Of a stretch of 64,000 nt of DNA, positions 8,362-16,142 are shown one piece after another. The notes beneath the pieces were generated by a model, which was not told the DNA's origin, did no database searches, and was given only the letters and a program-made list of their open reading frames with translations. Location: positions 4,092,001 to 4,156,000 of the forward strand of contig NZ_BNEA01000015.1 in NCBI RefSeq assembly GCF_016860525.1, in the 5' to 3' direction. Both the position numbers and the translations under genes were made by a program. Position 1 is the stretch's first letter, and each line of letters starts with the position of its first letter. The DNA is from Streptomyces rubradiris (GTDB taxonomy: Bacteria; Actinomycetota; Actinomycetes; Streptomycetales; Streptomycetaceae).

Positions 8362-9246
8362 TCACGATGCGGGAAGCAGCCTGATGCACAGACACTTGAG
8401 CCGGGCGGGGTCTGCCACCAGCTCATACTCCTTCACGAGGCCACCCTCGATGCGGAAGCACACGGCTAGACGGAGCCGGCCCCCGGGTGCCACGAGCAGA
8501 CCGACCCTGCCGTCTATCAGGGCGAGATCCGAGTGACGTGCGGCGCCCCCGAACCGGCTGATCTCATGAGCGACCGAGCCGGCGCCGTGCAGCCTGGCCG
8601 GGCGGCCCGAAGACAGGGCTGCCGTGTCGGCGCGCCGCACCACGTCCGGGGCGAGACGGGAGGCAATGATCGAGGTGTCCCCCGTGCAGGCCGCGATCTG
8701 GAAGGCGGCCACGACCTCGCGGTGCTGGTCCACCTCCACCAGATGCCGCTCACGCGGGGCGCGCACCTTGTGCCGGGCGCGGCTGGCGAGCTTCTTGGCG
8801 GTCGTCTGGCTGCGGTCCAGGATTCCGCCGATCTCGTCGAACGGCACGCCGAACATGTCGTGCAGCACGAACGCCACGCGCTCGGCGGGGCTCAGCGTGT
8901 TGAGCACGACGAGCAGGGCGAGGCCGACGGATTCGGCTTCGAGCACCTCGTGCTCGGGGTCGCCCTCGCCCGTGGCCACGTTGGCCGGTCCGAGGTCGTC
9001 CTCCCCATGGTCCTGGCGCCTCCCTTGGCGGCTGCGCAGCATGTCGAGGCAGACACGGGATGTGACAGTGCGCAGCCAACCCGGCAGGTTGCGTACCGCT
9101 GTCGTGTCGGCACGGTCCAGGCGCAGCCAGGTCTCCTGCACCGCGTCTTCCGCCTCCTCATGGGAGCCGAGCATTCGGTACGAGAGTGCGAGCAGGGCCC
9201 TGCGGTTCTCCTCGAAGCAATCCGCCAAGGATTGACGCGCGTCCAT
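8362..9246 (-). CDS. ECF sigma factor with SnoaL-like C-terminal domain (ECF41/SigJ type), copy 1
   Basis: A 294-residue sigma factor. Region 2 includes LLALSYRMLGSHEEAEDAVQETWLRL and region 4 has LSPAERVAFVLHDMFGVPFDEIGGILDRS followed by the recognition helix TTAKKLASRARHKV. After residue 170 comes a SnoaL/NTF2-like domain, the feature of ECF41-type factors, where it controls activity in place of an anti-sigma protein. It reads leftward into the halogenase operon. An ECF41-like promoter lies just upstream (9283-9309), suggesting autoregulation. Start ATG has GGAAAGGTGA before it. It shares its architecture with the sigma factor at 12495, so the two may be recent paralogues or partners. Confidence 0.9.
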   Translation of the reverse strand: MDARQSLADCFEENRRALLALSYRMLGSHEEAEDAVQETWLRLDRADTTAVRNLPGWLRTVTSRVCLDMLRSRQGRRQDHGEDDLGPANVATGEGDPEHEVLEAESVGLALLVVLNTLSPAERVAFVLHDMFGVPFDEIGGILDRSQTTAKKLASRARHKVRAPRERHLVEVDQHREVVAAFQIAACTGDTSIIASRLAPDVVRRADTAALSSGRPARLHGAGSVAHEISRFGGAARHSDLALIDGRVGLLVAPGGRLRLAVCFRIEGGLVKEYELVADPARLKCLCIRLLPAS

Positions 9247-9282
9247 CGGTCACCTTTCCGGGTCATGGTTCGTCGTACTCAT

Positions 9283-9309
9283 GACCCGTGAATCGCGCGC
9301 TGTGTGACG
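9283..9309 (-). promoter_or_regulatory. Putative ECF41-type promoter for sigma-factor gene 1
   Basis: On the minus strand CGTCACA is followed by 16 bases and GGTC. The published ECF41 consensus is TGTCACA-N16-CGTC, so this differs at the first base of each box. The start codon of the sigma gene lies about 37 bases downstream. The same arrangement occurs at 12468-12494, and both sites share the 11-mer ATGACCCGTGA on the plus strand. Confidence 0.6.
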
Positions 9310-9332
9310 CGCAACCGATGAGGAGAGGCGGT

Positions 9333-9887
9333 ATGTCCGAAACCATTTCGGAAACCATTCCTGGCTACACCCCGGGGACCTGGACCATCGACACATCCGA
9401 CTCCGAGGTCCGCTTCACCGTCCGTCATCTGGGGGTGACGCGGGTACATGGTCGTTTCAACGCCTTCGGCGGCACCATCATCACGGGTGAGAGCGTCGAC
9501 CAGTGCTCGGTGACCGCCCGCATCGAGGCGGACAGTATCGACACCGGGTACGCGGCCCGCGACGGCTACATCCGCGGCGCGGACGTCCTGGCGGCCGACC
9601 AGCACAAGGAACTGCTGTTCCGGTCCACGCGGGTGCGTCGGCATGAGGACCGGTTCCTGGTCGACGGCGAGTTGAGCATGCGGGGAGTGGCCAGGGCCGT
9701 CACCTTGGTCGCCGAACCGGGCGGGTTCGGTACCGACCCGGTGCGCAAGGTACCGGTACTCGGGGTCAGCGCCTCGGTGACGGTCGACCGGACGGACTTC
9801 GGTCTCGCCCCGCACCTTCCCGCCGCCGTGGTGGGTGAGACGGTGCGGATCTCCCTGGACGTCCAGGCCTCGCTCGTGGCCTCCTGA
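9333..9887 (+). CDS. YceI-family lipid-binding-like protein
   Basis: A 184-residue protein beginning YTPGTWTIDTSDSEVRFTVRHLGVTRVHGRF, which is the YceI signature: an eight-stranded lipocalin-like barrel that binds polyisoprenoid-type lipids or amphiphiles. Further matches are GTIITGE, SIDTGYAARDGYIRGADVL and LVDGELSMRGVARAVTL. There is no signal peptide, so it is cytoplasmic. Start ATG at 9333 has GAGGAGAGGCGGT upstream. It is divergent from sigma factor 1 and converges on the winged-helix regulator across a strong hairpin. A role in stress or in sequestering a hydrophobic product is only a guess. Confidence 0.88.
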   Translation: MSETISETIPGYTPGTWTIDTSDSEVRFTVRHLGVTRVHGRFNAFGGTIITGESVDQCSVTARIEADSIDTGYAARDGYIRGADVLAADQHKELLFRSTRVRRHEDRFLVDGELSMRGVARAVTLVAEPGGFGTDPVRKVPVLGVSASVTVDRTDFGLAPHLPAAVVGETVRISLDVQASLVAS

Positions 9888-9909
9888 GCCACGGAGCCCC
9901 GCCGTGGAC

Positions 9910-9942
9910 GCCCTCTGCCCGTGTGACGTACGGGCAGAGGGC
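9910..9942. terminator. Bidirectional terminator hairpin
   Basis: A perfect 13-bp stem (GCCCTCTGCCCGT and complement) with a seven-base loop, placed between the converging YceI-like and regulator genes. Confidence 0.8.
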
Positions 9943-9983
9943 ACACGGAGCGGCCGGCTACTGCCGGGAAGGCGCGATGCGCG

Positions 9984-10478
9984 TCAGGTGGTGGCAGCCT
10001 CAAGGATGTAGCCCCGGCCCCAGACGGTGCAGATGCTGAGGCCGACCGAGGCGATGCGGCGGCGCAGCCGCATGATCTGCAGATCAAGGGCGTTCCTGGT
10101 GATCTTTCCAGTGGCCTTGGACACCTGTTGTTCGAGCTCCGACCGGTAGACCACCTCGCCGTAGTGGGCGACAAAATGCTCCATGATTCCCATCTGGGTA
10201 TCGGAGATGGCCACGGAATCCGTGCCGAAGTAAAGGATGCCGGTGGCGTCGAGGGTGGGTGTCTGCCGCCCGTAGGCACGCTGTGCCAGTGCCTGGATCC
10301 GCGCCTCGACATCGCCTCGGGGTGCCGGTGCTCGTATCCAGTCCTCCGTGGGGTCGACACAGACCGGAGCGTCGTTGCCGGCCTCCACGACCAACAGCCT
10401 GGGAATTCCAGCTCTTCTGCAGTAATTACGCGCCTCGGCTTCTACTGGCCAGCGTATTAACTTGACGCGACTACTCAA
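9984..10478 (-). CDS. Winged-helix (OmpR/PhoB-type) transcriptional regulator with a TTA codon
   Basis: About 164 residues. The C-terminal half (from GILYFGTDSVAISDTQMGIMEHFV to RNALDLQIMRLRRRIASVGLSICTVWGRGYIL) is an OmpR/PhoB-type winged helix. The N-terminal half resembles no receiver domain with phosphorylatable aspartate that I can see, so it is an atypical single-protein regulator. Two TTG codons (10505 and 10478) are possible starts; the latter has GGGGAGA at suitable distance. A TTA leucine codon at 10458-10460 near the start makes translation dependent on the bldA tRNA, as for many pathway-specific activators in Streptomyces. The first codons are also unusually AT-rich (AAG TTA ATA). 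It is the best candidate for the cluster switch. Confidence 0.75.
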   Translation of the reverse strand: MSSRVKLIRWPVEAEARNYCRRAGIPRLLVVEAGNDAPVCVDPTEDWIRAPAPRGDVEARIQALAQRAYGRQTPTLDATGILYFGTDSVAISDTQMGIMEHFVAHYGEVVYRSELEQQVSKATGKITRNALDLQIMRLRRRIASVGLSICTVWGRGYILEAATT

Positions 10479-10664
10479 GGGTGTCTCCCCGTGGCAAACA
10501 GGCAATGCTGCGGTTCTTGCCTCTGGGCTCGGCGAGGGGATGTCGCCGGGATAGCAAAGGCGTCATAGCGGTGCTGCCTGTGTCAGGCACTCGCCAGCGT
10601 CCTCGCACGGATGGTCCCGGCACCGGTCGCCTGTTCTCACTGACGCTGTTGTCAAGGCAGGCTC

Positions 10665-10709
10665 AGGGCGGCGTGCCCGCGCCGTCACGCGGCGCGGGCA
10701 CGCCGCCCT
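10665..10709. terminator. Very strong hairpin terminator downstream of the exporter gene
   Basis: A perfect 20-bp GC-rich stem (10665-10684 with 10690-10709) around a five-base loop, TCACG. It lies 58 bases after the leftward exporter gene and upstream of the regulator gene, isolating the regulator from read-through. There is no T-run, as is common in Streptomyces. The rest of 10506-10766 shows no gene. Confidence 0.82.
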
Positions 10710-10766
10710 GGCGGATGGATCACCTCCATCCTTCCCCCACGGCTCTCCAGCCCATTCTGATGCGCA

Positions 10767-12362
10767 TCACTGGCTGGCCCGATGGGGTTCATTTCCGGTC
10801 ACGGTGGCCTCGTCCTCTTCCCTCACCGCCTCCGGGTGCGTGGCGCCGTCCGCCGGCTGCACGGCTCGGTGCCGGAATCCCGTCCAGGCGAGACCCGCGG
10901 CCACGGCGGTGCAGGCTGCCGCGATCCCCACGGCCAGCTGGTAGCCGTGCAGGAAGGAGTCGACGGTGGCCTGCCGGAAAGAGCTGCCGAGCGTGTCCAC
11001 CACCGTGTGCACCCGGCCGCCGCCCACGTTGTGGCCCTGCCCCAGTGCCGCGCTCTTGTCCGCCCCGTCCAGCCCGGACACCCTGCCCTGCCAGGCGGAG
11101 GTGGCCGCGTTCACACCCACGGTGCCGAGCACTGCGAGACACACCGAGGAGCCGATCTGCCGCGACGCGTTCAGCACTCCGGAGGCGGCGCCGGAGACAC
11201 CGGAAGGCACGTCGCGCATCGCCACATGGGTCACGGCCGGCACGAAGGTACCGAAGCCCCCTCCGTACAGCACGTAGCCGAGGGCGCTGACGGCGAACGG
11301 AGTGGTCCCCGCGCGGCTGAGCAGGAACACGCCGACCGCGGCCACCAGCGTTCCCCAGGTCGCCACCACTGACGACCGGAAGCGAGAGTCCAGCCGTCCG
11401 CCGAACTGCGCCATGGTCAGGAAGGGAATGTTCATGAACAGCCAGGACAGTCCGGTGCGCATCACCGACCAGCCCGCGACGTTCTGGAAGTACAGCGTCA
11501 CCCAGAAGAGCGCGCCGCTCATCCCGCCGTAGGTCAGCATGTAGATGCCCGAGGCGCTCACGAAGCTCCGTGCCCGCAGCAGGGACGGCGGCAGCATGGC
11601 ATGCGGGGCACGGCGCTCCCACCAGAAGAAGGCGATCAGCAGGCCCGCCCCGCCGGCCAGGGGCCCCGCCACCAGGGGGGCGCTCCACGGCTGGTCGGAT
11701 GATTCGACGAAGCCCAGCGTCAGGCAGACCAGTCCCAGCGAGCTCAGTGACATCCCCGGCAGGTCCAGCCCGCGGGCCTGGGGATTGCGCGACTCGCGCA
11801 CCGCGACAGCCGTGCAGACGATGCCCAGGGCCGCGAAGGGCAGGTTGATCCAGAACACCGACGGCCACGTGAAGTAGGTGAGCAGAATCCCGCCGCCGAC
11901 CGGGCCGGCACCGAACCCGGTGCCTCCGATCGCCGCCCAGGCCCCGATGGCGCCGGCCCGCTGCTCCTTCGGGTAGGTCTCCGTGATGATCGAGAGTCCC
12001 AGAGCGAGCATCGCGGCGCCGCCTGCGCCCTGCACGGCGCGGAAGACAATGAGGGAGGCGGCGTTCCAGGCCACGGCACAGGCGATCACGCCGACCAGAA
12101 AGACGACCATGCCGGTCAGGAAGACCCGCTTTCGGCCGTATCGGTCGCCGAGCGCCCCACTTGCCGGGATGATCGCGGCCAGGCTCAGTGAGTACGCACT
12201 GATCACCCACTCCAGCTCCGCGGCACTCATGCGCAGTTCACTCTGCATCGACGGCAGGGCCACGTTGACAATGGTCAGGTCCAGTGAGGTCATGAACGTG
12301 GCCATGCACATCGCGAACAGGGTCAGCCTGCGCCGCCGCGGTTCGGTCAGGGAAAGACTCAT
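10767..12362 (-). CDS. MFS drug exporter, DHA2 (14-TM) family
   Basis: A 531-residue membrane transporter. Motif LTLFAMCMATFMTSLDLTIVNVALPSM is the TM1 motif (LDxTIVNVALP) of the EmrB/QacA DHA2 family, and GDRYGRKRVFLTGM is the loop 2-3 motif A. About fourteen hydrophobic segments can be counted, ending at GIAAACTAVAAGLAWTGF before a short charged tail. It pumps small hydrophobic molecules out using the proton gradient. It sits between two sigma-factor genes within the cluster and probably exports or gives resistance to the product. The ATG at 12362 is preferred; an upstream in-frame extension includes the promoter region. Confidence 0.9.
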   Translation of the reverse strand: MSLSLTEPRRRRLTLFAMCMATFMTSLDLTIVNVALPSMQSELRMSAAELEWVISAYSLSLAAIIPASGALGDRYGRKRVFLTGMVVFLVGVIACAVAWNAASLIVFRAVQGAGGAAMLALGLSIITETYPKEQRAGAIGAWAAIGGTGFGAGPVGGGILLTYFTWPSVFWINLPFAALGIVCTAVAVRESRNPQARGLDLPGMSLSSLGLVCLTLGFVESSDQPWSAPLVAGPLAGGAGLLIAFFWWERRAPHAMLPPSLLRARSFVSASGIYMLTYGGMSGALFWVTLYFQNVAGWSVMRTGLSWLFMNIPFLTMAQFGGRLDSRFRSSVVATWGTLVAAVGVFLLSRAGTTPFAVSALGYVLYGGGFGTFVPAVTHVAMRDVPSGVSGAASGVLNASRQIGSSVCLAVLGTVGVNAATSAWQGRVSGLDGADKSAALGQGHNVGGGRVHTVVDTLGSSFRQATVDSFLHGYQLAVGIAAACTAVAAGLAWTGFRHRAVQPADGATHPEAVREEDEATVTGNEPHRASQ

Positions 12363-12467
12363 GTCAACCACCCCGGCGAAGTCCTTGTGATATGCAATGA
12401 AGAAGTGATCATTCGTGCTCCAAGTCGGGTCCACACGCAGCGCGTCGGTTGACCGCTCACTATTGAT

Positions 12468-12494
12468 GACCCGTGACGACCGAGGAGTGTGACC
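12468..12494 (-). promoter_or_regulatory. Putative ECF41-type promoter for the exporter gene
   Basis: On the minus strand GGTCACA, 16 bases, GGTC, overlapping the start of the divergent sigma gene. It matches the arrangement at 9283-9309, including the shared 11-mer ATGACCCGTGA at 12466-12476 (plus strand). The exporter start is about 105 bases downstream. Confidence 0.5.
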
Positions 12495-13382
12495 GTGCAC
12501 GACGACGATCAGCTGGCGGATCGGTTCGAGAGCTTCCGGCCGCACCTGAGGAATGTCGCGTACCGAATGCTGGGTTCGCATGCCGAATCCGAGGACGCCG
12601 TGCAGGAGACGTGGATCAGACTCAGCCGCAGCGACGCTGACGAGGTGGACAACCTCCCCGCCTGGCTGACCACTGTGATCAGCAGAATCTGTCTGAATGT
12701 CCTGAGGTCACGCGCCGCGCGCCCGGAGGATCCGGTCGGCGTGCATCTGCCGGACCCCGTCGTCGGGCAAGAGCCGTCCCACGGCCCCGAGGACGAGGCG
12801 CTGCTGACCGACTCGGTCAGCCTCGCTCTGCTGATCGTGCTGGACACGCTCGCCCCGGCAGAACGGGTCGCCTTCGTGCTGCACGACATGTTCCATTTGA
12901 CCTTCGAGGAGATCGCGACCGCCATCGGGCGTACGACGGTGGCGACCCGGCAGCTCGCCAGCCGGGCGCGGCGGCGGGTCAAACACGCCCGCGAGGCGGA
13001 TTCGTGCGCCGACTTCGCCACTCGCCGCACGCTGGTGGACGCGTTCTTCGCCGCGGCGCGAAACGGCGACCTCGATGGGCTGGTGTCCGTACTGGACCCG
13101 GATGTCGAGCTTCGCGCGGACGGCGGCCTGGCGCTCGCCTCCGCCACGGCTGCGATCCGTGGCGCCCGGCTCGTGGCGGAGCGGGCCGCGCTGTTCCGTC
13201 AGCCCGGCGTGACGGTGACCGCCGTCCTCGTCAACGGATCTCCCGGCGTCCTGGTCGACCGGGACGGCGTACCGGTGTCGGTGATGGGCTTCGCCGTGCG
13301 CGAGGACCGGATCTCGCAGGTTCAGATCCTGCTCGACCCGGAACGCCTAGCCGCGATCGACTTCGCCGCCTTCACCGCGTAG
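12495..13382 (+). CDS. ECF sigma factor with SnoaL-like C-terminal domain (ECF41/SigJ type), copy 2
   Basis: A 295-residue sigma factor with the same plan as the one at 8362. Region 2 is LRNVAYRMLGSHAESEDAVQETWIRL, region 4 is LAPAERVAFVLHDMFHLTFEEIATAIGR with VATRQLASRARRRV, and then a SnoaL-like domain begins at about residue 175 (TLVDAFFAAARNGDLDGLVSVLDPDVELRAD). GTG at 12495 is seven bases after GAGGAG; a GTG two codons earlier is too close. It is divergent from the exporter gene and followed by a clear terminator, so it is monocistronic. It may activate the ECF41-like sites upstream of itself and of copy 1. Confidence 0.9.
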   Translation: MHDDDQLADRFESFRPHLRNVAYRMLGSHAESEDAVQETWIRLSRSDADEVDNLPAWLTTVISRICLNVLRSRAARPEDPVGVHLPDPVVGQEPSHGPEDEALLTDSVSLALLIVLDTLAPAERVAFVLHDMFHLTFEEIATAIGRTTVATRQLASRARRRVKHAREADSCADFATRRTLVDAFFAAARNGDLDGLVSVLDPDVELRADGGLALASATAAIRGARLVAERAALFRQPGVTVTAVLVNGSPGVLVDRDGVPVSVMGFAVREDRISQVQILLDPERLAAIDFAAFTA

Positions 13383-13391
13383 GACGGAGCC

Positions 13392-13414
13392 GGGCGTCTC
13401 CTCAGGAGACGCCC
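13392..13414 (+). terminator. Terminator hairpin after sigma-factor gene 2; nothing else in 13415-13683
   Basis: Perfect 10-bp stem GGGCGTCTCC/GGAGACGCCC with a TCA loop, ten bases after the stop codon. The following 270 bases up to the ferredoxin gene show no convincing gene. Confidence 0.82.
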
Positions 13415-13683
13415 GCCAGGACCCTCTCCCGTCCGAGACGTGCCCGTCTCCAAGGCGGTCGTCCCGACGAGAAGGACGACACCGAACCGACACACCGCGT
13501 CCAGGAGATGAGCCTGGGACGTCAGTGCCATCCCCAGCCAGTGGTGTGGGAGCGGAGGACAACCGGCCGAGCACTGACGGTCCGAACAGGATTCCGGCCG
13601 TCAACTCACCCGATACGGCAGGGAGTCCGCATCACATCGCCAGCCGTCCGAGCAGCAGTACGGCCGCGGGGAAACGGCGTCCG

Positions 13684-13899
13684 TCACCCCGCCTGCGCCT
13701 CCGCGTCCCGCCGTACCGTGATCGCCCGTGAGGGACAGACCGCGGCGGCACGGCGCACCCGGTCCCGGAGTTCGTCCGGCACATCCTCCCGCAGCAGGCG
13801 GACAACACCGTCCTCCTCCCGCTGGTCGAACACCTCACCCACGGCGAGGACACACATTCCCGAGCCGATGCAGCGCTCCTGGTCGACCGTCACACGCAT
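13684..13899 (-). CDS. [3Fe-4S]-type ferredoxin, partner of the adjacent P450
   Basis: A 71-residue single-cluster ferredoxin of the actinobacterial P450-partner kind. CIGSGMC gives C-x5-C, and AAAVCPSRAI supplies the last cysteine followed by proline; the missing second cysteine of a 4Fe motif marks a 3Fe-4S (or 4Fe with a non-Cys ligand) type. Start ATG at 13899 follows GAGGAACGAC. It begins 49 bases after the second P450 gene on the same strand, so it probably delivers electrons to that enzyme, and perhaps to the P450 at 1922 too. Confidence 0.9.
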   Translation of the reverse strand: MRVTVDQERCIGSGMCVLAVGEVFDQREEDGVVRLLREDVPDELRDRVRRAAAVCPSRAITVRRDAEAQAG

Positions 13900-13948
13900 G
13901 TCGTTCCTCTTCTCAGTTCGCATTTCCGTCCCCTTGGCCGCCGTGCCG

Positions 13949-15145
13949 TCACCCCGGGAGGAAGCGCACCGGCAGCGAGCGGTAGCCGTTGAGGAAGTTG
14001 GACTCGATCCGGGTGGCCGGCCCGGTGATCTCCACGTGCCGGACCGTCCTGGCGAGGACGCTGAGCAGGGCGCGTAGTTCGGCCCGGCCCAGAAAGGCGC
14101 CCAGGCAGTAGTGGGGTCCGTGGCCCAGGGCTACGTGCTTGTTCGGGGAGCGGGACAGGTCGAGGGTGCGCGGCTCGGCGAACGCCCGCTCGTCGTTGTT
14201 GGCCGAGATGTTCCACAGCGTCACGATGTCCCCCGCCCGGATCCGCCGGCCTCCGATGACGTGGTCGCGGGTGGCGGTACGAGCGAAGTGGAACGAGGGC
14301 GTCGCCCAGCGCAAGGCCTCCTCCACGGCCGTGTCCGGATCGACGTCGCCGGCCCGCAGGGCCCGCCACTGCCCAGGGTGCTCGGCGAGGGCCTTGACCG
14401 TACTGACAGCGGAGACCCGCGAAGACTCGTCGCCCCCGATGATCAGGCTGTAGCAGTTGAGCGCGACCTCTTCGAGACTCAGCGGCTCCCCCTGGATCAG
14501 CCCCGTGGCGATCGTGCTGATCACATCGTCACCGGGGTCGGCGCGCCGCCGCTGGGCCAGGTCCATGAAGTACAGGAGGAGTTCGTTGCGCGATTCCAGT
14601 GAGTCGAGTTCATCGGCGCCGGTCAGCGCCCCCTTGCTCCATCGGAGCAGATCGGGCCGGTCCGCGTCGGGGATCGACAGCAGGTCGCAGATCGTGTTCA
14701 TGGGCACGTGTTCCGCGACCCGGGTGGCGAAGTCGAAGGGCTCCGGGCCGAGGGCGGCTTCGACGAGCGCGGCTGTGCGCTCCTCGATCTTCAGCGCGAC
14801 TGTGCCGAGCACCTTCGGCGACAGGGCGCGCCACATCAGGGCCCGCAGCTCCCGGTGGCGCGGCCGGTCGGTGACGGCCAGCATCCTGCCACCGGCGGAG
14901 TCGTCACCGCGCAGCAGCACGTCGAGTACCGTGCCCCGGCCCGAAGCGAGGGCGTCGGAGGCGCCGTAACAGGAGACGACGTCGGTGTATCCGGTCACTA
15001 CCCAGAAACCGGGGCGACCGTCCGAGGACGCGTGCCAGTACACGGGCTCGCTCGCCCTCACCTCGGCGAAGAATTCGAGTGGATCGTGCTCCATGAAGGT
15101 ACGCGCGTCGGTCAGGTCGAGCGAAGCGACCACTGTTCGGCTCAT
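13949..15145 (-). CDS. Cytochrome P450 (second), candidate amino-acyl-PCP hydroxylase
   Basis: A 398-residue P450. The I-helix reads IIGGDESSR, where GGDES replaces the common AGxET. The K-helix is EEALRW, the heme loop is LGHGPHYCLGAFLGR, and the distal SNFLNGYRSLPVRF end is typical. Related I-helices with GG-(D/N)-E-(S/T) occur, as I recall, in P450s that beta-hydroxylate PCP-bound amino acids (NovI, TioI types). That fits the neighbouring thioesterase, MbtH and tryptophan dioxygenase genes, and makes this the better candidate for tryptophan beta-hydroxylation. ATG at 15145 was chosen over a TTG three codons upstream. The gene is divergent from the thioesterase gene across 218 bases that must hold both promoters. 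Confidence 0.88.
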   Translation of the reverse strand: MSRTVVASLDLTDARTFMEHDPLEFFAEVRASEPVYWHASSDGRPGFWVVTGYTDVVSCYGASDALASGRGTVLDVLLRGDDSAGGRMLAVTDRPRHRELRALMWRALSPKVLGTVALKIEERTAALVEAALGPEPFDFATRVAEHVPMNTICDLLSIPDADRPDLLRWSKGALTGADELDSLESRNELLLYFMDLAQRRRADPGDDVISTIATGLIQGEPLSLEEVALNCYSLIIGGDESSRVSAVSTVKALAEHPGQWRALRAGDVDPDTAVEEALRWATPSFHFARTATRDHVIGGRRIRAGDIVTLWNISANNDERAFAEPRTLDLSRSPNKHVALGHGPHYCLGAFLGRAELRALLSVLARTVRHVEITGPATRIESNFLNGYRSLPVRFLPG

Positions 15146-15363
15146 CTTCCGCAATCCCCACTGAAGACGGGAAACACACTGCTCGCAGTGCCTGGCGCCG
15201 GCTCCGGTGAGCAGATCGTCACAGACGGCCGGACGGGTCCGCTTCAGTTGTGTCAGAAGTCTTTCGTGGCGCCCGGGGTGATGACGGAGACACGAAAGAT
15301 TGCTCTGCCTGCCCGGGTGAGCCGTGAGAACTTACGAACACATCCGAACCGGAGGAGCACCTC

Positions 15364-16140
15364 ATGCTTCCTGCACGCCGGGATCACTGCCTGCGGACGT
15401 TGGTCCAAGCGTCCGCCCCCACCGCAAGGATCGTCTGCCTTCCGCACTCCGGCGGTACCGCAGCCGGATATGGAGCATGGGCCGCCGGGGTCCCGGCGGG
15501 CGTAGAGCTGCTCGCGGCGCAGTACCCGGGACACGGCGACCGCTTCGGCGAGCCACTGTCGACCGATGTGCGCACGTTGGGTGCGGAACTCGCCTCCGCA
15601 CTGCTGCGCCTGCCGCCGTTGCCCACTGTGCTGTTCGGGCACAGCCTCGGTGCCCTTGTCGCCTACGAGACCGCCCTGACCCTCGGCACCCTGGGCCGGG
15701 CCCCGAGCGGTCTGTTGGTGTCGAGCTGCCCGGCTCCCGGCACGCGGGGCCGGATCAGGGCCAGGGGCGTGTCCGACGGCGAACTATGGTCCCTCATCCG
15801 CTCCCTGGGCGGGATCGACCCCGCAGTCGCCGACGAACCGGAACTGGTGGAAGTGCTGCTGCCGGTACTGCGTGCGGACATCACAGCGCACGAGGAGTAC
15901 CGCCCGGAGCCTGCGACCACACCCTTGTCCTGCCCGCTCCGCTGCTACCACGGCATCCGCGATCCGCTCGTGGACACCACCCTGCTGTCCGGCTGGGCCT
16001 CGGTAACCACCGGACCGTTCAGCCTGCGGGAACGGGAAGGGCACCACTTCCATCCGTTCCAGGACGCCGAACACCTTCTCGCCGACATCACCGCCTTCCT
16101 CGACACCGCACTCCACCCGGACTCACTGACGCGGAGCTGA
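15364..16140 (+). CDS. Type II thioesterase (alpha/beta hydrolase)
   Basis: A 258-residue type II thioesterase. CLPHSGGTA at about 25-33 is the oxyanion segment, GHSLGA with Ser94 is the nucleophile, an aspartate occurs in GIRDPLVD, and the catalytic histidine lies in EGHHFHPF. Such enzymes hydrolyse acyl groups from carrier proteins. In 3-hydroxyquinaldate pathways a homologous thioesterase frees beta-hydroxytryptophan from the A-PCP protein, and the dioxygenase gene that would act next follows after only two bases. SD GGAGGAG precedes the ATG. A plain editing role is the alternative. Confidence 0.92.
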   Translation: MLPARRDHCLRTLVQASAPTARIVCLPHSGGTAAGYGAWAAGVPAGVELLAAQYPGHGDRFGEPLSTDVRTLGAELASALLRLPPLPTVLFGHSLGALVAYETALTLGTLGRAPSGLLVSSCPAPGTRGRIRARGVSDGELWSLIRSLGGIDPAVADEPELVEVLLPVLRADITAHEEYRPEPATTPLSCPLRCYHGIRDPLVDTTLLSGWASVTTGPFSLREREGHHFHPFQDAEHLLADITAFLDTALHPDSLTRS

Positions 16141-16142
16141 TC

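Noticed and set aside
8223..8426. 68-residue N-terminal extension of the halogenase
   Set aside because: The family begins at MIKDIVIVGGGTAGW; the extension overlaps the end of the sigma-factor gene and is Cys/Pro/Arg-rich.
15146..15363. ECF41-like promoter in front of the thioesterase gene (CGTCACA near 15210)
   Set aside because: Sixteen bases after the first box the sequence is CGCT, not CGTC or GGTC, and the shared 11-mer is missing, so support is too weak to annotate.
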